Assembly (NCBI GenBank): GCA_023055355.1
Contig: JALJCS010000002.1
Location: 77,333,001-77,397,000, forward strand
From: Agelaius tricolor
Lineage: Eukaryota; Chordata; Aves; Passeriformes; Icteridae
Direction of reading: 5' to 3'
DNA: 64,000 bases
Shown here piece by piece: positions 37,601 through 50,700 of this stretch (position 1 is the stretch's first letter; each line of letters begins with the position of its first letter). The notes beneath the pieces are model-generated. The model was not told the DNA's origin. It was given only the letters and a program-made list of their open reading frames with translations, and made no database searches. Made by a program: the position numbers and the translations under genes.

Positions 37601-40600
37601 TGGTGTTCTACAACTTTTAGAAGGCATAAACAACCAACCCAAGGAAAAGCAGGCCCTCATGTTTCGCTGACAATTTTATTTTTTGAGTAATTACTTGGGA
37701 AACAAGGTCTTGCACATATGTTCCTGTGAAGCTTTTCCACAGCAGTAAGCAGGCAAATGAACATATAGTGGCTTTGTACTATATAATACTTTTTAAAGAA
37801 TAAAGAAAAATACTTTCAAACTGACTTCTAAGCTCGTGGTCAAGAAAATATTACTTTAGTCTTAATGATTAAAACAAGCTTCTAATTAAAAATGTCCATC
37901 ACTGCTTACTTTGATCAGTAATAAATTTTCTAGAAACTAGTTAAATCTGGTTTACTAAATAAAAGTTTTCATCTGCATGTACACTGTATGGAGCACTCTT
38001 TTTATAGAATTTAAATATCAGGACTTTAAGGGAGGAAAATATTATATTCTCAGAAGATCTACAGTTAGCAAATCATAAAATGAATTTTTTTTTTCTAAAT
38101 GAAGAATTAGCTCCAGTAAAAATGGAGCTTATATGAGATCAAGTACCACAGTTGTACCATACCATATATACAAAATGTAATTAAATCTTAGGTAATAATC
38201 TAAAAAGTTATCTTTTTTCAACTTTTGGAACAGTACTGCCAATGCTCAAAAATTTAAAGTAATTTCTTCAAGAAAACCCTTTAAAATAATTATTTTTTTT
38301 GAAAGGCTATGGAAGCATGTGACAGAATTTATTTCTGTGTATTATTTTACGTTTCTATGCATGGAGAAAAATTATAAAATATAACATTAAAAAGTTAAGG
38401 ATTGAACACAGGAGGCAAAGACAACCTAAGTGGGTTTGTTTTAAAAGCTGTAATACATAAGTTCTTATTTTTATGATGATGCCATATTTCTATAAAATGT
38501 CATCGTGACAATTTTTTCAGTATTATGAGAGTTATAATTTGCTGATTCTGTTCCGAAATTATCAAAAATTCAAACCCTTTCTGATAAATTTGTATGTTTA
38601 AGTCAAAGAAGAAAATACTTTGGAAATAGTTTTAATCTAGTAAGTCCCCTGCTAACTTGTAGTTCAGTTCTCTAATGTTTGTTTAATACTTATATATTCA
38701 CACTTTCAACTTTACTTTTCCTTTATAGAAAAATGTGCATTATTTCCTGTGAAGTGGTTCAGTTATGACCAAAATACTGTAGATGGCACTGCAGAGCATA
38801 TGAGCAATTTATTTTTTTCATACTGAAGTCACTCTATTGCTAGCATTACTGCACAGTGGATAAAGGCATGAATATGAAAGCTTTACTGAAATTTCAAGAT
38901 CTTTTAAAAGATCACTTCAGAATGTGGCTAATTAGATCAAATCAGGGGAAATGTACTATGAAACACAAGTGGATAAAACTTTTGTAAAATCAAAGGTGGT
39001 CTTGTCTCTTTTCTCTCATGTGTGGGTCACTGTGGCTTTCACAGCTATTCAAGCCCCACCTACTCAACCTTTGCACATTTTTGTCACTTTTCAGCATTAA
39101 CACTGTTTATATAATTATTTTTTGTTGTTGATGTAAATAAAATAGTACCAATTCTTGGAGTGCAAATCAAAAGGGGTTACTGTGAGTCAGTGAGTGGTTC
39201 TGTCCAGATCAAAAGGAAAAAGATGCAGTCTGTACAGTCATTTCCAAACAATAATTCAGGAAATTCCATTGTGAGTTCAATATTTTCTAGATATCCTTGT
39301 TTCTGAATGTGCAACATACAGGAAAGTGTGATTTTGAAATAGTTATGGATGTTTGTGCTTCTCTGAAATGCGAAATGTGCAGTGTACCAGGTCTGTGTGA
39401 AAAGCTTGGCTGATGTCTAAGGGGAAGGCTCAGACCCATCTAATTAACATGCTCAGGTGTTAGGACCAGGATTTCATCACTGGTCATTTAAACTTTGTTT
39501 TTTCTTCGCACTAAAGTGGCCAAGGACCTCATACATATACTCCCTACATATGTACAAAGTCATGACTTGTCCCAAATTCTTTACCTTCAGTCCTGCTGGA
39601 CATCTTACCAGCAGTAAGCTGTGTGAGAGTTGGCTACATTCAAGAGTACTTTCTTTCTCTCAACAAGCTTTAAGCACTAATAATATAGACAAAGCAAATA
39701 TGAGTCTTGTGCTTGAGATGATGCCCTAATATACCTATTTTTTAATGTGATAGCCAAAAGAGACAGTAGCAGTATTTTAGATCCTTAGAAGACCAGCACA
39801 AAGTAATGAATGAGGTGTCATAACTTCTACAGAGTACAACACTGAGTCCAGTTTTGAAAAATACCATCCAATTAAAATTATGTTATATGCACAGACATCA
39901 TTGAAAACCCAGCCACAGAGTACTTCTTCATCTTGTGAGCCAGCATCACATTAATTACATAAGCTCAATTTGTTTGGCTTTTCAAAGAGAAATTGCGAGG
40001 TGGGTTTGATAATTTTTTTAAGTGCATGCAAGAGAGAAGATTTCTGAAGGTAGGACTTTTAAGAAAAAAGGATAATGAACTACAGCAACAAATGAAGCAA
40101 GAACTAGGCAAATTAAAACCAGCTACCAAGTGATAATTTTAAAAGAAGCCTGCCTAGGATGTTGCAGGGAGTTAGAAAGCTGATCACTGAAGTGACCTGC
40201 AAATGGGGGAGCTGATGATCTGTAAATTTGAAACTTTAGGATTAGATATTTTTAAGAGCTATGTTCTCACTCAATCACAAAGTTCCACATTCAAAGAAAA
40301 ATTTTTAAATAAAATGCCCTACCTTGTGTTATAAAGACCAACTAGATGATCATAAAGATCCTCTGCTGTAATAAAAAATATTTTTCTAGTGCTGATAAAA
40401 ACCTGTACAGTATTTTACTAAAAAGAAAATTAAGACCTTTGAGTTAAAGACACTGAGAATATAGATTCTATATAAAGCTATGACTATAATTTTTAGTTGA
40501 AGAGTAGTTTTTCTTTTCTACTTTTCACTCTCTCTCAAATAAAACTTTCTGTGTGTTTTACAAGAAAGATTCCAGATGGAGACAATAAGAAAAAATGCAA

Positions 40601-41605
40601 AAGGCCCAAACAGGTCCAATTTATGTCAAGAAATCAACTGGTTAGAAACATTTCTGAACAACTCTTTTATGCAAATCCAAGAGAAAAAATCTGCCTCCAA
40701 AATATTATGGTCCTCCTGCCATTTATAATGTTCTATGAGGTTAATTTTTTGCTATTCACCTGTACTCAGTGTAACGTTCTAGTCCATCAGGATTTTGGAC
40801 AGTTAAATATTTCTGGCCAGGATGGTGCATCATGCCTTCTACCCTGGCTGCTCAGCTGGCATTTTGAGAAATGTAGAAAGCAGTTTTGAGAAATAAGGAC
40901 ACTTCTGTTTTTGCACAGATGGTATGATCAAAGCACCCTTGTTATTTTTAGCCTTTTTTGCAATTACTGTACCCTGACCTCAACACTGTGACCCAGAGAG
41001 CCGCTGTTTTACATTTATGTCTCAAGATGAAAGCAGTGTCAAAATTTTACATAATTTTGATATTCTACTCCAAACCACAGACAAGATCAGAACCTGTTTT
41101 GTCCCCAGGAAGTTTTCATTTCGTAAGTCAGCTAATTTCTGGTCTCATATACCTACTTGATTTCCTGTATTAAGAAAAGATGTTACAAAAATTTTTCATA
41201 AACTGTAAGAATATGGGAGAATTACTTTTCAACATAGTCCAAAATATAGTATTGAATGTTGCCCTGCATTTTATGGCTTTGTAGAATAATTTCTCATTTC
41301 ATTCTTTTTAATCAAATAATAAAGTTCTTTTCCAAAAAGACCAGGGAAAGCAAATATCCATTTCCAAATCAAAAGATAAATAGTTAGAGACAATGAATCA
41401 GTGAGCTTATGTGTCAAAGTACTTGCTAAAAACTAAAGAAAACTTAAGTGAAAGTATACCATTTGATACACTTTATTTGATTACTTCCATGAAATTATCT
41501 GTTTCTGACAATTTAATTTCAGAAAAAAAACCATAATCACGTAAAGTAGTCAACCGGCTGATGGTTGAAATTTTCCCTCTCTACTCTGCTCTGGTGGGAA
41601 TCTAT
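34698..41605. other. AT-rich non-coding stretch
   Basis: No gene or recognised transposon. Open frames are short and lack domains. Confidence 0.6.
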
Positions 41606-42131
41606 CTGAAGTAATGCATCCAGTTTGGGATCCTCAGTACAAGAAAGACATGGACCTGCCAGAGTGGGTCCAGACAAGAGCCACATAAATGATCAGAGGT
41701 CTGGAGCACCTATGAGGAAAGGCTGAGACAGTTGCTGTAGTTCAGCCTGGAGAAAAGAAGGCTCTGAAATCTTATTGTGGCTTTTTAATATATAGAGGGA
41801 GCTTAAAAGTAAGTTGGAGACAGAGTTTTTACTTGTAGTAACATAAAAAGGGGCAACAGCTTTTAACTGAATTGGACATAAGGAAGAAATAAGGATAGGA
41901 TAAGGAAGACATTTTTAATGATGAGGGTGGGGAGACACTGGTGTAAGAAGTTGTTGCCTGGAGAAGTTTTGCACACCCCATCTCTGGAAGTGTCCAAGGT
42001 CAGGTTAGCTGGGACTCTGGGCAACCTGATCCAGTTGAAGGAGTCCCTACTCATTGCAGGGGATGGGGAAGATGGACAAGATGATCTTTAAAGCTCCCTT
42101 CCAATCCAAATCATTCTAAATTTCTATGATT
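41606..42131 (+). mobile_element. CR1 LINE, 3' part
   Basis: It begins with ATGCATCCAGTTTGGGATCC and TCAGTACAAGAAAGACATGG (end of the CR1 reverse transcriptase ORF). It runs through CTATGAGGAAAGGCTGAGAC, TTCAGCCTGGAGAAAAGAAG and TGATGAGGGTGGGGAGACAC, and ends CTTCCAATCCAAATCATTC plus TTTCTATGATT. About 525 bases in sense orientation, with several frame-breaking indels. It is 5'-truncated and dead. Confidence 0.95.
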
Positions 42132-42592
42132 TTATTATTCCATTTTTACAGTGTTAGAGCAAAATCAATCTATTCTCTTTTGCAGTACAAAAATGCTTCT
42201 ATTTCTGGGAAAATGCCTTTTTTGCAGTTTGTTGATATTTTCAAAGTATGTTGGTGTAAAAAAAATCCTGTAGAAACAGTATTTAGTATCAAGACCCTAC
42301 TTAGGGTGACAGCCCTTACAGTTCAAAATCTTAGGAAACACAGATAGTGTACACATTACTGGAAAAGCATCTATCTAACAGGGTATCACTGAAAAAACAC
42401 ATTTTGAACTACTGCTATATGAGTTAGGCCTTCCTTCATCCACTCTGTTCTTTGTGTCAGAATGTGAATTGATCAACCTTCATTTACTGTTTTACTGTTT
42501 TTCCTGGAGGCAAAATACCCACACCCTGCTGAACTATTAAGCGGGCAAAGAAAACATTTTAATTTTTTACTTCACTCTCTAAATCTTAGGTT

Positions 42593-42660
42593 AAAAAAAA
42601 AAAAAGAAATAGAGGGAAGGGGAAAATAAAAAGGCATGGGAGGAAGAATAAGGAAAACAG
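42593..42660. repeat. purine-rich tract
   Basis: About 68 bases almost entirely A/G on the plus strand, with a run of about 13 A and GGGAAGGGG. Such tracts can form triplex structures. No LTR follows, so it is not a retroviral polypurine tract. Confidence 0.75.
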
Positions 42661-43975
42661 AACTTATTAAAAGAATGTTTACTAAAATATTGAGAGGACA
42701 TACTGGTAAAACCAGCAGAAACTACATACTGGGAAAAATTTTTATTCAGCAGAAGAAAGAAAACTAATAGCTCAGGAGAAGGGATGAAGCAAGATTCAAA
42801 ATTACTCTGGCAGAAACATTTTGAAAGAGAGTCATTTGTGTGATGTTACAAGAAGAAAAAATAAACTGCAGCATATAAGGCATGAAAGGAGAAGGGATCT
42901 GAGGATCCTTAGATTTTGGAAGACACTGAAAGGGTGTAAGAATAAATGTGATAAACATAGATACAGTCTGGGTGTGCACGTCATGAAGTAAAGAAACGGT
43001 TAAGTAAAAAGTGTCCAGACTCCATGCCTCTAGTGTTGTGATCCAACATGACAGAATCTAGGGGGAAAACATTTTAGGAATTTAACTTTAGCCTTACTGA
43101 TCTTAAACCAAACTGATAATTCCATTCATAACTTCTCAAAGTTACATACAAGCAGTTTAGCAGAACAGAACTCTCACTTAGAAAATCCAGGGGACATAAA
43201 ATCATGCATAAGAAGCACATGATCCTAGAGAGAAGATATTTTTGGCTCCTTACTGACCTTTTCAACCAGAAATTATATGAGCAATGCCAGTGTTTTAACC
43301 ATTCCAACACTAGTTTGTCTAGAAACATGAAAATAATCTATCTGTATTTTGTCTGAAGTGCAAAATACTATTCTATGCAAAAGCAATCAGCAGCATGTGG
43401 CACACATTATAGAAAACAATCGTGTGACACATTTCCCAAAATAAAAACATATGTAATAGCCATGTGTTGGTTGAATCAGAAATATAGTTATATTTAAAGG
43501 CAATTATTCCCCTCTTTTTTCCGATTTTTTTATATCTTAGCATTGCAAGACACTGAAATAATTTTTTTACAGATCAATTTTGGCATTACAATTTTTCTCT
43601 CTTTTTTTTTTTAGCATTGCAAAAGTAATGTCACAAAAATGTCATGATCAGTACACGTAAATATTGGTCCACTCAGAAAACTGCACAGAATCAAAGGACA
43701 AGCAGTGGGGTATGGAAGCAATGAGACAAAAGGCCCTGAAAGATTGACGTGGGCTTACCAAAATTTAGAAAAAAATCCCCCAAAAAATCTTCCAGCAGAT
43801 TTATACATGATTCCACATTATCAGTTATAAAATAAATGTATTTCAATTCTATTTGATCTTTCATCTATGAAACTAGGTATAGTGTCAAGGCAAAATAATG
43901 TTTCCTGTTCTACTGGTTGTTCAATATATCCATCTCCTAGTGGAATTGAGGGTCTTTATACAAAAGGGAAGTATT

Positions 43976-44004
43976 GTATATATATATATATATGTATGTA
44001 TATA
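43976..44004. repeat. (TA)n/(GTAT)n microsatellite
   Basis: An alternating TA run followed by TATG units. Confidence 0.9.
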
Positions 44005-45446
44005 ATTTGGATGGTCTTCTCTTAACTAAATAGGTGCCACACATTGTTCGAGGAAATTATGAAGAGTTTTATGTCTTCATACACAGAAAAACAATACATC
44101 TTTTGTAAGTGACTCCTTTTAGTGTAAAAGGGGAGAAAACAGAAACTACTGAGAATGAAAACCCATAATTCTTTGAACCCCGTCTCTCTGTAATTATCTC
44201 CATCTTAATAAGAAAGACCACAGCAAGACCACTTCCCACTGCTAGGCAGGATGATTTCTTGCACTTAAAAGTGAGGTGGTTTGTTTCCAAATCAAGAAAA
44301 ACAGACAGACAGCAGTCATCTCCACGCAGTGACATGCTTCACACAAGCACACACGTAATGTAAGCAGAAATTAAAGTCAGTCATTTCCACTCCTGCTACT
44401 TACATGGAAAAGAGCTGAGTGTTGGAAAGTTTAAGCAGTGGGCACAGATACAGAGGAACAATAGGAGTAACAGGGTGGATTTCAGCCCAGAGCAGTTTAG
44501 CACATTTACCAAAAAGTCATCCAAAGAACACAATCGTTCATGTGGTGGGATTAATGCCTACCAACCACAACTATTTTGGTTCAAACTTTAGTTGTGGTCA
44601 TACACAGAGTACTCTGACAGAGTTCAAGAAGGCATTTATAAATTCAAAGCTAAGCACATGTTCATTCGCCTTCCCAGAGTAGACAGAGTGTTTTGTGCCT
44701 CTCGCACTTGAGTCCAGAATGAAATCAGATGCTGAACAGAAGTCTGCACTGAGTGTGCCCTCACTCCATTGACAGTTCCCACCTGTGTAAGGAATTAAAT
44801 CAGGAACATTCCTCTAAGCAGATGCCAGAACTCCTCTACTATATAGCCAAAACATCATGGTGAAGTCCTTACTAAACACATTTTCTAAAACATCAGCACA
44901 GTGTCAAATGGTTACCTGTTCCATTTACCAAATTATTTCAGTTACTAAAATCTAAAAATTTTTAAGTTCCTATGTTGTATTTACATTTTTAATTCTTACA
45001 TGGTTTCTTTGTCATGCTTAGAAGAATTCTGCATACCATGGAGTTAAGACAAAAAGGTAATAAAACATTTTGAAAGATGAGAACTGTGGAAACAGCTTAT
45101 AGTACACACAGCAATTATTTTGTCCATTTTTGCTTCTTGCGTTTTAACAGATAATTGTGCAAGATTCAAATTTTCATCCCTGAACTCTCCAGCTTGCTCT
45201 ATTAAAGTCTTATGTTGGTATCACTATTTTATAGATGCAGCAGTTCTTTCTAGACTGATGATTCCCATCTTGTTATAAAATTTTTTCCACTCAAAACAAA
45301 TTATTAAGAGTCTCTTGAAAATTATTTAAAATTGTTTTAAAAAGCTAGGTAGTTGAAATATCAGGTAATGATTTAAAACCTGCATAATACTCCCACAGTG
45401 TATCTTTGTTGGTTCCTTTCACTGAAGCTAAAAATGCCAGTCAAAG

Positions 45447-45503
45447 ACATGCTATGCAAAGACTTAACTTTAGCTAGTAAAGTTAAGTCTTTGCATAGCA
45501 TGT
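45447..45503. repeat. perfect inverted repeat, 26-bp arms, 5-base loop
   Basis: Positions 45447-45472 are the exact reverse complement of 45478-45503, with the loop GCTAG. It is the longest perfect foldback noticed in the window. There are no transposon termini or duplications outside it. The stem is too short and the loop too small for a normal microRNA precursor. Confidence 0.97.
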
Positions 45504-46214
45504 AGTAAATGCTAGTAAATTTATTGAATTTTCTATGTTTGTGGAGGGGACAAAGATACAATGAAAAAAACATACCAGAGGAATAGTAGGTAATTGTCAG
45601 TATTGAATTGACATTGGATACATACATTATGGATTTTTTCTTTCCTGTTACAGTCTACTTATGTTCCAAAATTTGATCTATGAAAAGGCAGAGAAAATGT
45701 TTGTCCATAGCTTTTCTATTATTTGTGTGATTTCCTTCTGTTCTTGTTTCTGTGTTAAGGCCCTCTTGATTTTGATCTTGCTCATCTGCAAACAAAACAC
45801 ATGATGAAGACCTGGAACTGAGAGCTTTTTTTTATTGAAATTTCAGATATTTGTTTATTTTCATCAAAGTGTACCAGGATATAAGGGTTCTGCAAACCTA
45901 TCCTATATATGAGAAAACTTTTTTGCCTTCCTTGCTAAGTATGCAACAAAACCATGTTTTTAAATAATAATTATTTATTGGCAAGTGACTTCATAGTTGC
46001 AATGTTGAATGCTATTTTTAGGGAGTTTTGCTGATTTTTCTTTTTTTTTTTTGTATATACAATATTTACATAAAGTTTGGAAAAAAATGGGGAAAATATT
46101 TGGTGTATTTTTCCTGGTTAGTCCAAAATGTTACCTTATCCAACTTTTAAACATTGCCTAGGCACACTTCTGAGGCAGTATTAGTAGCCACAATTTAGTC
46201 TCTGGCCACTGTTA
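45504..46214. other. non-coding, unassigned
   Basis: AT-rich; no gene or repeat recognised. On the minus strand, an AATAAATAAT sequence lies near 45975, downstream of the exon-like frame at 46215-46513. Confidence 0.6.
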
Positions 46215-46513
46215 TTACAGGGTTAGAATTTTCATTTTCAAAAAAAAATTCAAATCTAGGAACAAATTTCTGATGTAATATGAGCCTCCTTCATTGATGC
46301 AGATACTGTGGTCAAATGTCAAGATGAATTCAGACTCAAGAGGACAGTCAAGGAGAAATTCACAAACTGAAGGTTCTTCTCTGTTAAAAAGGTCAGTGCA
46401 GGAGCCTTGTGGCAAATGTGCCACCAGAAGTTCAGATGTGATGCTGGTGCCAAGCTGTCCCCCATGGCTGTCAGAAGGTATCTGCTGTTTTTCTAGGCAG
46501 TCCAAGCCCTCAG
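46215..46513 (-). other. exon-like open frame (candidate only)
   Basis: Read on the minus strand, a pyrimidine-rich stretch ending in CTGCTGTAG precedes position 46513. The frame then stays open for about 99 codons to a TAA at 46215. Residues include Cys-rich and acidic segments in its middle (for example SCTDLFNREEPSVCEFLLDC). A possible AATAAA lies some 240 bases further on, so it could be a terminal exon. I do not recognise the protein, no upstream exon is evident, and frames of this length occur by chance here, as others in the window show. Confidence 0.2.
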
Positions 46514-47539
46514 CTACAGCAGAAATAAGATAGAAAGAGTACTGAAGATATTATGAGCAGATTTCTCAGGAGACCAGCTGCATATCATTCCAGTACCCCT
46601 GAGAAAATTTTGTCATCACTGACAGAAGGAATAATTGCTAAGGAACTCCATTTCTTAACTCTCCAAGGTATTTTAGAGATGTTCTGTATTTAGCAGATGT
46701 TGCTTCTAAGGTTAAGAAAGTTGACTGCTTGTAAGTTTTGAGATAATGTTCTAGGTACTGGACAAGTTCTAAGTGTCCCTAAGAACTAAGACACCAGAAG
46801 TAGTAAGGAAATACCATTGCAGCAGAAAAGATTATTGAAAACTCAAAAAAATGCCAAAATTTCTGTGAGTAAATACTTAGGTACTAAGGAAGTGATACCT
46901 GAAACAGATCTCTGAACAGAAGAATTCCCTCAATGGGTGGGTGAGTTTGTGTGTATGGGTGTAGATATAATTTGGTGACATCATTAGAAAATTTTTAAAT
47001 TATATTCTTACAGTACAGTTTTTTATCAAAGAAAGAGTATAAATAACTTTACATTTTATAAAATAGTGCACTAAAGAAGAATGATTTTGCAAAAATGATT
47101 TTTTTTTCTTAAGATGTGGCATAGTCATTATATGCTAAGACATGACACTTGGACTTCAAAAGCATATTTAAATACTTAATTCAGATCTGCTAGAAAAATT
47201 CCCAAGTCAAACACTTTTCTTCTGATAAAGGCTACACCTTGTTCAGCTGATGTGTAATTAAATTGAGCTCTGACACCATCTAAAGTGTTTAAATATATTC
47301 CTTTTTTTTCTCAGGATAGGATCAGAATTTTGAGATGAACACCTCCATTATTCTGGTTTTAATATGCTACCTGTTAATATGATAAATTAAGTGTATTTGG
47401 GAAAACAAGACCAATGTCATAAACATTTGTGCTGAACAGAGAACAAAAGTTTAGAATCAGGGAATGGAAGAGCAGATTATAGGATAAAAAAATCTCAGAT
47501 ATTTTTATTCTTAAAATATTTCTTCAGAACTGCTGTTAT
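46514..47539. other. non-coding, unassigned
   Basis: AT-rich; no gene or repeat recognised. Confidence 0.6.
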
Positions 47540-47705
47540 GCCACAGAGGGAACTGTGTGAATGTGACCTCAGACTGTCTCAGATGACCATGGAAAGGCAA
47601 GGTTGTTCCCTGGAAGCCTGTGGGGGTCCCCAGGGGAGCACAGATCCACCTACAGCCCCCAGGAAAGAGCAGTCCTGGAGGTGGCTCAGGACACCTGAAA
47701 AGAGC
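47540..47705 (+). mobile_element. probable GC-rich ERV/LTR fragment
   Basis: The block GGGGGTCCCCAGGGGAGCAC, then AGATCCACCTACAGCCCC, resembles a GC-rich bird LTR motif (a GGGTCC...GAGCAG...GATCCACCTGCAGCCC pattern). CpGs are absent, consistent with age. The 106-codon open frame at 47538-47858 runs out of this block into AT-rich DNA and is not a believable protein. Family assignment is tentative. Confidence 0.35.
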
Positions 47706-50700
47706 CTTTCTCACTTGTTGTCTTTGAATGAAGGCATAGGAACCTCATACAAGGCAAAATATATCCTTTGTGGCATACCTCTAAAAGTTTCTTTGGTGGT
47801 AGAAGAAAAACCCAACAAAACAGCCAAACAAAAAGCAATAAAAGGCAAAGGCCTTTAAACTGATAAAGATTCATCTATAAGAAAGGTATTAATAGTCAGC
47901 TAAATGGTTAGAAGTATTTATAGATTATGTATGTATTAATTTCATAGTTTAAAATAATTTTAATAATTTGAAAAAACAGCAGTTTAAATGACGGAGTTAG
48001 AAAGTCTGTATTACTCTTTTGATGACAACAATTAATAATTCAACTGAATGAGTTTCCTCCTAAAAGGACAGCTTCCCTAAATAACAGCTCATACTCACTG
48101 GTTTTTCCTGGTGATATAACCTAGCATCTGCTGTCAAGTAAAAAAATAATAATAACTGCCAACTAAAAAACCTTGAACTATCAACTATACTGTGCCCACA
48201 TCTGTGGAGAATTCTATATGCAGACTGGAGCTATTCCTATTTTTTCAAGCAACTCATCAATCTCTTTCTCCCTGACAAAAATATTTAACCTGTTTTTTCT
48301 AAAATAGGCAATTAGATGACACAATGTTTTTTCCTCAGGCTGATGCATTATATATTAAGACACAATTGACCTTCAAGGTATGAGAAACATCAGAAAACAG
48401 TAATTGTTTTTAAGCTGTTAAAATGCTTGGATGAACTCAAATGCCAGAAAGGATCCTTTTGACCAGCTATTTGTCTCCATATGTAGATGGCTGTTATCCT
48501 TCCCTTCTAGAAGCTCTGAACTGAAAGAAGTTATTTTGCATAATAAATAAAGTGAAGCAGAAGTTCAGGGATGGCATAAAATTTATTTTTGCCTCTAACA
48601 GTCTTTGAGGTGAGAACTGGACTTCTGTTTTTCTACTGAAAGGTTTTTAAATTGCTTGTATAAAAAAGATACATGATAGAGGCAATGGCTAGGTTTTTTT
48701 ACCAGTGCTATTATCTATTTTTAACTGCTTTGTGGACACTTAGAAGACAGATATATTGGTCTCTATAAGGAATAACCCCTAGAGGAGGGAATCTGGTTGG
48801 ACACATTTCATTACAGTGGTCCTCTTAATAGAACATTAGTTTTGGGAAATATAATTTTAGGTTTTGTACTAGGCAATATGTGTGTCCTACCATTAAAAGA
48901 CATACAAAGTGGCTGGCTTTTGTCTCCAGATTTCCTTATCTCTTCCTTCCCCTTCTGAGTGGAGGGCAGATGGCAGTTTGTTTCATACCTCCGAGCCTTT
49001 GCTTGAGAGATGCGGGGGTAGAAGTTTAGAAGTTACATTTGTTACACCACGCCTGTGTCTGTCTGTGGGGTGTCTCTCACCAGCATTGCAGCTTAGGACA
49101 TGTTTTGTCTCTTCTTCCTCTGATGACACATTATGTGTTGAAATCATTAAAACGTGTATTTGCTGAGTAATGGCAGAGGTTTTTTTCCTCCTCCTTTGTA
49201 AATTATTCAATCTCCTTGTGGTGTGTGGTGAGGGGAATGCAGGCTGGTCATGAACATAATGCCCATATTGAAGGATTGTTTTCCTCTTCAATTGTTTTTC
49301 CTTGAAATTCATATAGACAAATAGTGGTTAATTGAACTCACCTGGGAAAAAAGTCTTCCTTCTAGGTCCACTAAAATGCTATGTGGATTTCAATGCATTT
49401 GAGAACTTGGATTTTCTGGTATTTATATAAATGTCCCATTGAATATTCATACCTGTGTGGATAAGTAACTTACAGAGATAGCTCTTGGGAGCCCTTTGTA
49501 GAAATTAGGCATTAGGTTTAAGGGTTGACATAATCATTATAAAGTGGCACTCCTAGGCATACCTTGGATGTTATATCATGCTTAGACAAAGGAAATAAAA
49601 TACAATCTGTCTCTTAAAATCTATTCCATATAATTTTAGTCATTTATTATGAAGTTAAAACCAGTTAATTGAATTGTACTAGGAGAAATGAAGTTAACTT
49701 TTGTCTAGTTCCCAAATCAGAAAAAAAATCTGATCTGATATTAAAATTTGACTGTATGTCACTTATCTAGATTGTCTTATCTTTGGGAAAATGCATCTTA
49801 TCCTCACAGACATTAAATAAGAAGCTGAAAACCTCTGTCCTTCATGCCTCATATACCTATATATTGGACAAGTAGATATATTTTGCAAAAAATACCTACA
49901 ATGAATAATTATAAGCAATCTTCTTCACAAGCCTGTTTCTATAGCCTATTGTTCAGGTCAGATGACATTATTCAAAACTTTACTGCAAGCCAAGAATTAC
50001 ACTGAGATCCTACAGTTGTTTTATGTTCTTGTTTTTATTATCTGACAAAGAAAGAAACATCCTGTTTCTAATTCAGAGTTACAGCAAAGAACTGACATCA
50101 ACAAAATGAAGTGCACAGACACTTAGTCAGAGTTTAAAGCAGAAAAATTCTTGGATTAAGGCTTTGATTTCAGTTTAAAGAAGTTTAAGTTATAAAATTA
50201 AGAGTACAACTGTTGTTATGAATTTAGAAACCTTGTTTCAAATTTAGAAGTTGTTTAATGGATAATTTCATTCAAAATCAGAGACCTGGCAAGGAAAAAA
50301 AGCTGTGTGAATCTTTTTGCAAATAAAATTATATAGTGGCAGTTGTGTTACATATGGCTGGAATTTTTGCCAAATGTTTAGAAAATGATGTACCTACATT
50401 TTTATTTCAAGGTAGAAAACAAGTATTTTTATCTGCATAGATTCTAGACATGCCATTTGTATAACATGTTTATGACCATAAAGCTACTTGGATTCAATTG
50501 CATTGACACTCTAGTGACAGTCAGTACCAGTATTATATCCCATTACTTTTTTCAAGAAATAAGAATGGCAAAATGTATTACATAACATTGTAATGAATGC
50601 TTCATTATTTTTAGGTGTAATAAAATAACTGTTTTGTTTTTAGTGTATGTTTTCTCTTATGAGTTCTCTGTTTGAAGGCACAGTGAAGTGTTTTATTTTC

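Larger units (their letters stand above)
42132..45446. other. non-coding with simple sequence
   Basis: Contains a purine-rich tract at 42593-42660 and a (TA)n tract at 43976-44004. No gene or transposon was recognised. Confidence 0.6.

Noticed and set aside
45447..45503. MicroRNA precursor
   Set aside because: A 26-bp perfect stem with a 5-base loop is shorter and more perfect than normal animal precursors; no supporting evidence.
47538..47858. Plus-strand open frame of 106 codons
   Set aside because: It crosses from a GC-rich repeat fragment into AT-rich DNA and ends in Lys-rich low-complexity sequence.
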